Of a stretch of DNA of 64,000 nt, positions 1 to 6,764 are shown piece after piece; position 1 is the stretch's first letter, and each line of letters begins with the position of its first letter. This DNA comes from Sporosarcina jeotgali (GTDB lineage Bacteria; Bacillota; Bacilli; Bacillales_A; Planococcaceae). Where the stretch lies: contig NZ_CP116341.1 in the NCBI RefSeq assembly GCF_033304595.1, positions 1,531,001 to 1,595,000 on the forward strand, given 5' to 3'. The translations under genes were made by a program, and so were the position numbers. The notes beneath the pieces were generated by a model that was not told the DNA's origin, made no database searches, and worked only from the letters and a program-made list of their open reading frames with translations.

Positions 1-405
1 GGTTCTTCTGATTTCAACGAAACCTTCCTTCTCGTAAGCTATCTTCAAAGCAAAAGCGGTTTCACAGATTGAGGTTTGCAATGGATATTGGAGTTGTTCA
101 CGCGTTGCTGTCTGCACAAGTAAGTCTTTAATGATTCCGTCTGAAGGAACAATTGGATCGATAACAATACGGAAATATGTACAATTTGGATGAAAACCGC
201 TTTTCCAGCCGAATATTACACCTGTAAGTTGTTCATTAATATATGCAGAGTAGGCAAATTCAGATCTGGGCTTCTTCAATAAAGTGAACAGATTTTCGTT
301 TTCGAAAGAGCGAGTGAATAATTTCCTCACGCTTCCCTCTTCTTGTTCATTGTAGGCATCTATCCTTATCGGCAAAGTCATTCCCCCCTCGTCTGTTGCA
401 GTCAT
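1..405 (-). CDS. GNAT-family N-acetyltransferase, C-terminus cut by window edge
   Basis: Reading the minus strand from an ATG at 405 gives an open frame of 135 codons that runs off the left edge. The start is supported by AAGGA seven bases upstream; a second in-frame ATG lies at 381. The translation ends in a stretch with SICETAFALKIAYEKEGFVE, which resembles the last helix-strand of GNAT acetyltransferases (a new alpha helix followed by the YEKxGF strand), and an earlier LTGVIFGW strand fits the central sheet. The acetyl-CoA loop is degenerate in the visible part, so substrate and even activity are unknown. It is separated from the next gene by only about 50 bases but has its own ribosome binding site. 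Confidence 0.6.
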   Translation of the reverse strand, partial: MTATDEGGMTLPIRIDAYNEQEEGSVRKLFTRSFENENLFTLLKKPRSEFAYSAYINEQLTGVIFGWKSGFHPNCTYFRIVIDPIVPSDGIIKDLLVQTATREQLQYPLQTSICETAFALKIAYEKEGFVEIRRT

Positions 406-452
406 ACTGGTATCCTTAGATTACTTGCTAAATTGTATATGCTGTCCAATTA

Positions 453-1043
453 TTAGCTGCGCCTAGCATCCACCCGGTCTAAAAAATCACGAACCCGCTG
501 AAGCAGAAGATTTGCTGTTTCAGCATCGTATGCTTGCAGACTGTCATCGACGATAAAGTGCTGATCTCCTTTGTACACAAAAAGTTCAGCGCATTCAGAT
601 TGAGCGACAAGTTCCTGTGCCGCCTCAAGATCTCCCTCTTCAGCGAAGAAGGGATCTCGATCCATGCCGTGGATCTGCACGGGCAGCTCAGCCGGCCATG
701 GCGAGCCGAATGCCGAGGATGGCGCGCAAGAGGAGATGAACAGTGCTCCTTGTCCGCCTTTTCGGGTTGACGCGAGTTTCTGGGCTGCCATGACGCCGAG
801 TGAAATTCCAGCATAGACGATGTCACGCGACAGCAAATTTGCTTCTTGCTCGGCACGCTTTAAAATTGCGTCAAAACCGATTTCATCTACATAAGCGAAG
901 CCGTCTTCAATTGTTGAAAATGTACGGCCTTCGAAAAGATCCGCGACATGGACTGTGTGCCCTGTCTGTCTTATATGCTCAGCAAAGTGATGGATTCCTT
1001 CAGTGCATCCAAGCACGTGATGAAACAAAAGAACTGTTGCCAT
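453..1043 (-). CDS. Dienelactone hydrolase-family protein
   Basis: A 196-residue alpha/beta hydrolase. It starts with LLFHHVLGCTEGI, the oxyanion-side loop typical of dienelactone hydrolases, carries the nucleophile elbow GISLG near residue 81, an aspartate in HGMDRDPFF near 128, and a histidine in GDQHF near 162. Family members usually have cysteine in the elbow; here it is serine, so it is more likely a general esterase-like enzyme than a true dienelactone hydrolase. The start is preceded by GGGGGAAAG at good spacing. It stands alone between unrelated genes. The natural substrate cannot be told from sequence. Confidence 0.8.
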   Translation of the reverse strand: MATVLLFHHVLGCTEGIHHFAEHIRQTGHTVHVADLFEGRTFSTIEDGFAYVDEIGFDAILKRAEQEANLLSRDIVYAGISLGVMAAQKLASTRKGGQGALFISSCAPSSAFGSPWPAELPVQIHGMDRDPFFAEEGDLEAAQELVAQSECAELFVYKGDQHFIVDDSLQAYDAETANLLLQRVRDFLDRVDARRS

Positions 1044-1218
1044 TTGCTTTCCCCCAGTTTAAAAGTAAATGTTTATAGAGTTAATCCCAAGACTGTAATT
1101 TCGTCATTCAGTGTAATTGTATTCATTGTAATTTTCTGAATCAGGAGGAGATGCAAAGACGTTTTCTAACGGCTTACTGCGTTTAGCATCAGATTACCGG
1201 CATTGATTCTTCTTTAGT

Positions 1219-1620
1219 TCAATCAATAGGGAGATCAAGTTGCCAGGAAACACCGAAACGGTCATTCAGCCAGCCGAACTTCTGGCTGAATCCATAGTCG
1301 CCTAATGGCATGAGAGCTTGTCCTTCAGCCATCAGCTTTTCATACAAAGTATCAATTTCAGATTCATTATCACAAGTGATGAAGATTGAAAACGAAGGAG
1401 TGAAGGCAAATGCATGGTTCAGATGACTGTCGATACACATGAATTCTTGACCTTTTAAATTGAATAGTGCACGTACTACAGTCCCTTCTGGTCCGGCTTC
1501 ATTGGCTTTGTAGCGAGTGATGCTTGTAATGCCTGAATCCTCAATGAGGGATGTGTAAAAGTTCATCGCTTCTTCTGCTTTCCCGTCTTGAAACATCAAA
1601 AATGGAGTGACTTTTTTCAT
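1219..1620 (-). CDS. VOC / 3-demethylubiquinone-9 methyltransferase-like (PhnB) protein
   Basis: A 133-residue vicinal-oxygen-chelate fold protein starting MKKVTPFLMFQDGKAEEAM, the signature opening of the PhnB/3-dmu-9_3-mt group, and ending WGVSWQL-like as WLNDRFGVSWQLDLPID. The frame stays open for 43 further codons upstream, but AAAGGAAAGGA ten bases before 1620 and family homology fix the start at this ATG. These proteins form dimers with a betaalphabetabetabeta fold; most are uncharacterised and many lack metal ligands, so no reaction is assigned. The upstream neighbour is a decayed Nudix gene on the same strand. Confidence 0.85.
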   Translation of the reverse strand: MKKVTPFLMFQDGKAEEAMNFYTSLIEDSGITSITRYKANEAGPEGTVVRALFNLKGQEFMCIDSHLNHAFAFTPSFSIFITCDNESEIDTLYEKLMAEGQALMPLGDYGFSQKFGWLNDRFGVSWQLDLPID

Positions 1621-1735
1621 TGCAAAACAATCCTTTCCTTTAATTATCGGTTTTAGATATTCAATTGCTGTTCCTTCCCCTCTGGAAGAGTAAACGAATG
1701 CTTCCAGATTTGAGTTGCAGCTAGTCCCAATTGTA

Positions 1736-2017
1736 TCATTCATGAGCAACGCCGTTCATTTCAAGCAGGTCCAATAAGTTTTCTGGAACAAGACGAAGCT
1801 CTCCTGATTGAAACGTCTGTATCGGCAGACGGAGCACTTTGAATTTTTCTCCGTTATCTTCTATGCCTTCAAACGTACTCGCTTTGTTGAAAGAGTTATC
1901 CGTGAAAGATGCATCATAGACCCTTACAATCTCATGTTCTATATTTCCGTTGAAGCTGAATATGTTTTCTAGCGTTCCTAAGTAGACAAGCTTCGTGTAA
2001 TAAAGTACAGAAAGGAA
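1736..2017 (-). pseudogene. Nudix hydrolase remnant, N-terminus missing
   Basis: A frame ending at a TGA at 1736-1738 encodes about 93 residues beginning right after an in-frame TGA at 2018-2020, with no plausible start. It reads LVYLGTLENIFSFNG, then EHEIVRVYDASFTD, then FEGIEDNGEKFKVLRLPI and RLVPENLLDLL, which matches the C-terminal half of small Nudix proteins (the EHEI...Y strand and the EDNG..F..W.P segment). The Nudix box GX5EX7REUXEEXGU, which would lie upstream, is absent. I call it a truncated pseudogene; the family assignment is by pattern recognition only. Confidence 0.55.
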
Positions 2018-2120
2018 TCACTAGAATATAAAAAACAAGAGCAGTAACACGTATTCACCCCTAAATAATTTCGTCCAACCTGATCGTATGAGAACGTTCT
2101 ATTTACAAAAAGATGAACTT

Positions 2121-2420
2121 TTAGCTTTTGACAAAACTAATGAGTAATGGTGTGATTAGTAAGATGAAGGAAAGTAAAATTAATACAAATGAAACAGCTT
2201 TAGGGAGTTTCTCTTTACTATTTCCTTTATACCATCCTGAAAACTGTAATTTGTTTCGATATAAAACAAACAGCGAAAGGAAAACAGCGATTGCCCCCAT
2301 CCACATGGTGTCAGCATCTGCATTATTCATTATGTATAGGTTTCTTGCAATCATCCATCCTATTCCTCCGCCAAATACGAGGATGATACATACACGAAGC
2401 AATTCAAATAAAGCGCCCAT
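2121..2420 (-). CDS. Small three-helix membrane protein, unknown function
   Basis: A 99-residue hydrophobic protein with an excellent GGGAGGGGG ribosome binding site. It has membrane helices at about residues 8-28 (LRVCIILVFGGGIGWMIA), 38-54 and 74-96, joined by a basic loop containing NKLQFSGWYKG. I do not recognise a named family. It lies among other tiny minus-strand membrane genes (2484-2720, 2826-3023, 3095-3292, 4495-4656), none of which shows a recognisable domain. The opposite strand is also open over the same span but lacks a ribosome binding site and has antisense-like composition. Confidence 0.65.
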   Translation of the reverse strand: MGALFELLRVCIILVFGGGIGWMIARNLYIMNNADADTMWMGAIAVFLSLFVLYRNKLQFSGWYKGNSKEKLPKAVSFVLILLSFILLITPLLISFVKS

Positions 2421-2483
2421 TAACGCACTTCCCCCTCCCGAAGAATAGATTTTCTAGTTTGCTTCAAATAGTGGTTGCTGGAA

Positions 2484-2720
2484 TTAATCCCACAGCTCAT
2501 TTTTATTTTCTTTATTCTTCCAAACTATAAAGAGCAGTCTTCCAAACGCAATAACGGCCGTTAACCCGAGAATTTTGACAATCCATGAACCAAGCCCCAT
2601 CGTTATTCCGCAAACTGCATAAGTAATCCATATAAGGATGACAAATGCTAATAATCCAGGGCGGCTTTTGTTCATATTACTCCTTTTATTACTCCTTTTA
2701 TTACTCCTTTTATTACTCAT
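2484..2720 (-). CDS. Small membrane protein with SNKR tandem repeat
   Basis: A 78-residue protein. GGAGGGA before the ATG at 2720 fixes the start; the frame is open nine codons further upstream without a better site. Residues 2-13 are three SNKR copies followed by a partial fourth (SNMN), encoded by a 12-bp tandem DNA repeat at about 2670-2718. Then two membrane helices follow (about 23-42 and 47-68) and a charged tail KNKENKNELWD. The basic, serine-asparagine-rich N-terminus probably stays in the cytoplasm by the positive-inside rule. Function unknown. Confidence 0.6.
   Translation of the reverse strand: MSNKRSNKRSNKRSNMNKSRPGLLAFVILIWITYAVCGITMGLGSWIVKILGLTAVIAFGRLLFIVWKNKENKNELWD
2670..2718. 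repeat. 12-bp in-frame tandem repeat (SNKR codons)
   Basis: The plus strand shows ATTACTCCTTTT three times in a row followed by a degenerate fourth copy. Unit length is four codons, so copy-number changes by slippage would keep the reading frame and only lengthen or shorten the basic N-terminus of the protein encoded at 2484-2720. Confidence 0.8.
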
Positions 2721-2825
2721 AAAATCCCTCCGATTCGTAAGCTGCATCGCTGATGAGTTTCATACTAGAAGCACCTAAGATAGGTTAAATATGGCGTTTT
2801 TCTGCCTTTAAATTTTTGCGTCCGC

Positions 2826-3023
2826 TCATTTAAAAATCAGAACATAAATAGCAGGCACGAACAAAGCGATTAAGAGGCACACCATAGCTGCTGTCTTCGA
2901 TTGTTTCGTAATCCGCTGGTCATCTTTATGCAGACTTTCGATAAATGAGAGTGTGAAGTAAAAACAAAGTGCCAAAAATGCGATCGAACTGATTCCGATC
3001 CATCTGGAAATTTCTAAGGTAAT
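2826..3023 (-). CDS. Candidate small membrane protein with non-canonical start
   Basis: A frame of 65-68 codons on the minus strand encodes ISSIAFLALCFYFTLSFIE, a charged loop HKDDQRITKQSK, then a second helix VCLLIALFVPAIYVLIF and stop. The two-helix hairpin pattern is typical of real small membrane proteins. No ATG, GTG or TTG start precedes the first helix before an in-frame TAA; AAGGGG lies eight bases upstream of an ATT codon at 3023, so initiation at ATT is possible. It could equally be the intact tail of a decayed gene. Confidence 0.4.
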   Translation of the reverse strand: MTLEISRWIGISSIAFLALCFYFTLSFIESLHKDDQRITKQSKTAAMVCLLIALFVPAIYVLIFK

Positions 3024-3094
3024 TGGAATCGCCCCTTACATATGTTGTGAATTACGTGAAATGATGTGGATCACTAGTCAGTTATGTGCACATA

Positions 3095-3292
3095 TTAATT
3101 CTTAAAGTTGTCTTCTAATTCTTTTTCGATTTCTTCATCACTAATCGTAACCTTCTTTTCTTGAACGCTAAACTGAGTTTTGATGAGCTGACCAACTTCT
3201 GACTTGTCTATCCCATCCTTTACTGCAGAAAAAATGACAACATACAAGATAAACAAACTTGCAATGGATAGCAGAATCGTTCCCCATACCAT
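3095..3292 (-). CDS. Small single-pass membrane protein, unknown function
   Basis: Sixty-five residues from the ATG at 3292: an N-terminal membrane helix (TILLSIASLFILYVVIFSA), then a charged cytoplasmic-type tail with EKKVTISDEEIEKELEDNF. A TTG 11 codons upstream would also be in frame, but AGAAGGTGG precedes the ATG and the extra residues look like read-through of the ribosome-binding region. No family recognised. The tail has high predicted helicity. It belongs to the local group of tiny minus-strand membrane genes. Confidence 0.55.
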   Translation of the reverse strand: MVWGTILLSIASLFILYVVIFSAVKDGIDKSEVGQLIKTQFSVQEKKVTISDEEIEKELEDNFKN

Positions 3293-3402
3293 TTCCTCTG
3301 CACCACCTTCTAATTTTTCAACCAATCAATCTGAATGACTACACAATCATTACTTTCTCAAAAAACTTGATGAATGGGAACTTCCACTACTAAAGACAAG
3401 TT

Positions 3403-4428
3403 TCATAAATTCCATTCAAACCATCTTCCATGTCCATCTGTATCGCCAATCGTATTCTTAAATTCTTCTCCATTTTTGTAATAATCGAGGTGGAGTTGCC
3501 GGTCCCACATATTATTGTATATGTGAAAGACATCTCGTTCTCTTCCGATTTCCGCAATCTTTTCGAGCAGTTCATATTTAGATTCAGCTGGGATCTGGTT
3601 TGCGACATGGGTGTGAAAAATACAGATTACAGAATCCTCGGGCATTGTTTGAGCAGCGTCACGCAGTAATTGTACTCCATCGCCTTCTACAAGTTTTACT
3701 GGATGTTCTTTCAAACATTCAGCAGCATTGTGGAATAACTCCAATCGTTCTTGATGTTCTGGCCAAATGAGTGCTTGTAACCACAAATAATCTTCAGGAT
3801 TGGACAAATCACTGATAGTTAGGTCGAGTCCGATTTTTGATGCGATGGGAGGACTTTCAGAACGCAATTTTGGAAAATGGTCTCCTCTGACTTCTGAAGT
3901 AATGTGCAGATGGGCGTCTTTAGTGCCGAACGTTTCGGCAGTTCCGTATGAATAGCTGTAATGATCCCACAAAAGCTGCAGACCTGCACTTGTACCGATT
4001 TCTATAAGTGACAACGGTTTTTCTGTTTCGTTGTAGATCCAGGAGAAAATAGGATAAAGATAGCCGCATCGTCTAACTTCATTTGTCTGAACCCTTTTAC
4101 TTTCTAAAATTGAAATGATTTCATCACGATACTTATTACAAAAATCTTTGAAACTGCTAAAAGTTCTGCTGTCTATATCTTTGGACGGATTTGTGATGCT
4201 TGGATAATAACTTCTTAATAGATGTTCATTCCCTTTTAATAGAAGATAATGAACTGCTCCAAATAAAAGGTTAGGTACAGGCTGTCCCTTTTGAACTGAC
4301 TGGCACAAATCGAGCAGGACATCGTCTTCTGCGACCTTCAAAGACAAAAATTCATAAAGTTCACTGGAACCCTTGCATTCTGTTTTTGCAAAGTTTATAA
4401 AAGTTCTGGTTAGCTGTATATCCTGCAT
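3403..4428 (-). CDS. DUF2332 family protein
   Basis: A 341-residue protein that fits the DUF2332 family in length and motifs: N-terminal helices with DVLLDLCQSVQKGQPVPNLLFGAVHYLLL, then SLIEIGTSAGLQLLWDHYSY near residue 138 and SVICIFHTHVANQIP near 270. The EIGTSAGL motif resembles the glycine-rich loop of class I methyltransferases, and some authors treat the family as Rossmann-like, but no activity is established. GGGGGAAATAAG precedes the start. The gene is monocistronic by spacing. Confidence is high for the family and nil for function. Confidence 0.85.
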   Translation of the reverse strand: MQDIQLTRTFINFAKTECKGSSELYEFLSLKVAEDDVLLDLCQSVQKGQPVPNLLFGAVHYLLLKGNEHLLRSYYPSITNPSKDIDSRTFSSFKDFCNKYRDEIISILESKRVQTNEVRRCGYLYPIFSWIYNETEKPLSLIEIGTSAGLQLLWDHYSYSYGTAETFGTKDAHLHITSEVRGDHFPKLRSESPPIASKIGLDLTISDLSNPEDYLWLQALIWPEHQERLELFHNAAECLKEHPVKLVEGDGVQLLRDAAQTMPEDSVICIFHTHVANQIPAESKYELLEKIAEIGRERDVFHIYNNMWDRQLHLDYYKNGEEFKNTIGDTDGHGRWFEWNL

Positions 4429-4494
4429 CTTATTTCCCCCTCAGTAGATCATCTATAATAACTCCGAAATCCAACTTGGTAATTTTATTCTTGA

Positions 4495-4656
4495 TTACAA
4501 TTTTTCTATCTTCTCTGCAATAGTTCTCAAAATTTGATTTTTCTCTTTCTGTAATTTAATGAAAGCAAGTAAAAACCAAATAATGAACACCAGTGGTACT
4601 AGATAAAAAAGCAGTGAAAGAATGGGTAATATTGAAAACATCATGCTCGTTTCCAT
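4495..4656 (-). CDS. Small membrane protein (53 aa)
   Basis: A 53-residue frame with a perfect GGAGGAATTCTG leader before its ATG at 4656. It consists of one long hydrophobic stretch (about residues 7-32, FSILPILSLLFYLVPLVFIIWF) followed by a basic amphipathic tail LQKEKNQILRTIAEKIEKL. The strong ribosome binding site and sharp hydrophobic/basic division support a real gene. The layout is like small stress or regulatory peptides of Bacilli, but I recognise no family. Confidence 0.6.
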   Translation of the reverse strand: METSMMFSILPILSLLFYLVPLVFIIWFLLAFIKLQKEKNQILRTIAEKIEKL

Positions 4657-4842
4657 CAGAATTCCTCCTTACAAGTTGAGAGTTCATTAAAACCTTCTAT
4701 AAATATGTATGAAAAAACAAGAACATTTTTCCGAATGTTAACTCTTTTGTTCCGGATAATTATACCATATTGTTTCCAAGGATTACGTAAAGATTGGAAA
4801 ATTTTGCGTAACCGTAAATCATCACGTAATTTGTAATGCTGT

Positions 4843-4862
4843 GTTTATGTAGCGTTCATGTT
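4843..4862 (+). promoter_or_regulatory. HssR-like direct repeat upstream of hrtBA
   Basis: GTTTATGTA-GC-GTTCATGTT is a 9-bp direct repeat with 2-bp spacing, 43 bases before the hrtB start. The site bound by HssR in Staphylococcus aureus is GTTCATATT-N2-GTTCATATT; the two half sites match it at 6 and 8 of 9 positions with identical spacing. No hssRS genes are in the window, so regulation by a haem-sensing two-component system is inferred. Confidence 0.45.
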
Positions 4863-4904
4863 GGAAGCGTAAACTGAAGGTAATCAATAACGGAGGTGTT
4901 TTTC

Positions 4905-5939
4905 ATGCAAATGGCGTGGAAAGAAGTTAAAAAAAGTAAAATGAAATTCTTGATACTCGGTTCAATCATCTTCCTGGTCAGTTTCTTGACGTTCATCATC
5001 TCTGGGCTTGCAAACGGATTGTCAGAAGACAACGCAGCCCTCATTAAAAACGTACCAAATGGTCAGTTCTACTTAAATGAAGATGCAAAGCAAACGTATA
5101 ACCTTTCTAAGATCGACACGGAACAGCAAGACAAGATGCTCTCAGACTATAAAGGTGCGACGGCAATGTCCATTCAAATGGGCTTTGTCAACGATGCAGA
5201 AGACAAGCAGCACAGTGTTGCATTTGTGACGTCTACTGACAGTGAGTTATTTCCGAATGTCAAAGACAATGAAGTCGTGTTAGACGCTTCAATGAAAGAT
5301 GAAGGAATCAAAGTCGGCGACATTTTGACGAACAACCAGTTCAGTGGAGAGTTCAAAGTTGCTGGATTCGCTGAAAAGCAAACGTATAGCCACGCACCTG
5401 TTGCGTTCATCAGCATGAAAAATTATCAAGAAATGTATCGTGTGATGGAAATGCAGACGGTTTTCATTCCAGGATCGGATAGCCCTGATTCTATTAATGG
5501 ACTGGAAGCATTCAATAATAAAGAATTCTTGAACACAATTCCAAGTTATGGTGCTGAACAAATGTCACTTAATATGATCATTTGGTTCCTTGTTGTTATT
5601 AGCGGTATGCTGTTTGCGATTTTCTTCTATATGATGAATGTACAGAAAATCGGATTGTACGGTATTTTGAAAGCGATCGGTGTGAAAACCATTTCGCTAT
5701 TCAGTATGATGTGGTACCAAATGCTGCTTATTACAGCTGTTGCGCTTGTATTATCTGTTGGGCTCAGCCAAGTGTTCAGTATGGTTGCTCCTGCAGGTAT
5801 GCCGTTCAGCTTGCCGCTTGAGACTTCATTGTTATTGTCTGGTGTATTCTTAGTCATCGGATTTATCGGAGCGACCATTTCCGGATTCCAAATCAAAAAA
5901 GTGGAGCCGTTGCAGGCAATCCAACAAGGAGAGATGTAA
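4905..5939 (+). CDS. hrtB: HrtB-like ABC transporter permease (FtsX fold)
   Basis: A 344-residue MacB/FtsX-type permease. One membrane helix at about residues 13-37, a large extracytoplasmic domain to about residue 215, then three helices with the conserved FFYMMNVQKIGLYGILKAIG segment near 240. IISGLANGLSEDNAALIKN after helix 1 and YGAEQMSLNMII before helix 2 match the haem exporter HrtB in order and length. GGAGG ends eight bases before the ATG at 4905; a GTG nine bases earlier lies inside that site and is rejected. It is followed one base later by its ATPase. Likely exports haem or another toxic amphiphile; the substrate is inferred by homology only. Confidence 0.8.
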   Translation: MQMAWKEVKKSKMKFLILGSIIFLVSFLTFIISGLANGLSEDNAALIKNVPNGQFYLNEDAKQTYNLSKIDTEQQDKMLSDYKGATAMSIQMGFVNDAEDKQHSVAFVTSTDSELFPNVKDNEVVLDASMKDEGIKVGDILTNNQFSGEFKVAGFAEKQTYSHAPVAFISMKNYQEMYRVMEMQTVFIPGSDSPDSINGLEAFNNKEFLNTIPSYGAEQMSLNMIIWFLVVISGMLFAIFFYMMNVQKIGLYGILKAIGVKTISLFSMMWYQMLLITAVALVLSVGLSQVFSMVAPAGMPFSLPLETSLLLSGVFLVIGFIGATISGFQIKKVEPLQAIQQGEM

Positions 5940-5940
5940 A

Positions 5941-6615
5941 ATGGCGATTTTCACAATTGAAGATGTCGAAAAAACATTCAAAACGGGTGATGTCAGTGAG
6001 AAGATATTAAAAGGTGTGGATCTTGACTTAAATGAAGGCGAAATAACTGCTCTCGTTGGTCCATCTGGTTCGGGCAAGTCAACAATCCTGACGATTGCAG
6101 CAGGGTTGCAAAAAGCAACCGGCGGTCAAGTACTCTTTGAAGGTCATGATATGACGCAAATGAGTCAAGAAGAAATCCGGAAAATCCGTTCAAGCGAATT
6201 CGGATTTGTGTTCCAGTCTTCACACCTCGTTCCCTTTTTGACAGTAGAAGATCAGCTGCTGCTCATGCTGGATGTGGCAGAAACGAAGTTGAACAAAAAA
6301 AAGCAAAAGCAAGAAGTAGCAAAAGTGCTTGATCTTGTCGGCATGTCGCATAGGAAAGAGGCGTACCCTTCTTCCCTTTCCGGAGGCGAAAAGCAGCGTG
6401 TCGCAATTGCACGTGCCATCATCCACCAGCCGAAAATGCTGTTTGCAGATGAACCAACAGCAAGTCTTGATTCTAAACGTTCCAAAGAAGTGATGGAAAT
6501 CATCCGAAACTTAACTAAAACACTTAAAATCACAACACTTATGGTCACGCACGATGAAGAAATGTTACCTTATGCTGATCGCATTGTAACGATGAAAGAC
6601 GGTTTGATTGCCTAA
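5941..6615 (+). CDS. hrtA: HrtA-like ABC transporter ATP-binding protein
   Basis: A 224-residue ABC ATPase of the LolD/MacB class. Walker A is GPSGSGKST (about residue 40), Q-loop FVFQSSHLVPFLTV, signature LSGGEKQRVAIARA (about 144), Walker B MLFADEPTASLD, and H-loop VTHDEE. Its start overlaps the end of the permease region (one base gap), so the two are translationally coupled. Length matches HrtA of staphylococci. Together with the permease it would form a two-plus-two exporter. No sensor kinase or regulator gene is adjacent. A strong terminator follows. Confidence 0.85.
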   Translation: MAIFTIEDVEKTFKTGDVSEKILKGVDLDLNEGEITALVGPSGSGKSTILTIAAGLQKATGGQVLFEGHDMTQMSQEEIRKIRSSEFGFVFQSSHLVPFLTVEDQLLLMLDVAETKLNKKKQKQEVAKVLDLVGMSHRKEAYPSSLSGGEKQRVAIARAIIHQPKMLFADEPTASLDSKRSKEVMEIIRNLTKTLKITTLMVTHDEEMLPYADRIVTMKDGLIA

Positions 6616-6620
6616 CATCC

Positions 6621-6659
6621 AAAACCCCCTGCTCCTGACGTTCAGGATAGGGGGTTTTT
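6621..6659 (+). terminator. Rho-independent terminator after hrtBA
   Basis: AAAACCCCCT and AGGGGGTTTTT form a stem around a GC-containing loop, followed by a T run. It closes the hrtBA transcript. Confidence 0.85.
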
Positions 6660-6764
6660 GGGTATTCTAGTGAATAAGGAGAACATCTGATTTAGAGCCC
6701 AACACCTTGCTTCTTAAAATCAGACAGGATAGACGCAAATCGTTAAATGAATGGAGGCAGACGA

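Noticed and set aside
2128-2448. Long plus-strand open frame of 106 codons opposite the small membrane gene
   Set aside because: No ribosome binding site and antisense composition; the minus-strand frame has GGGAGGGGG and clear membrane helices.
4896-4904. GTG start for hrtB
   Set aside because: It lies within GGAGGTG, the ribosome binding site of the ATG at 4905.
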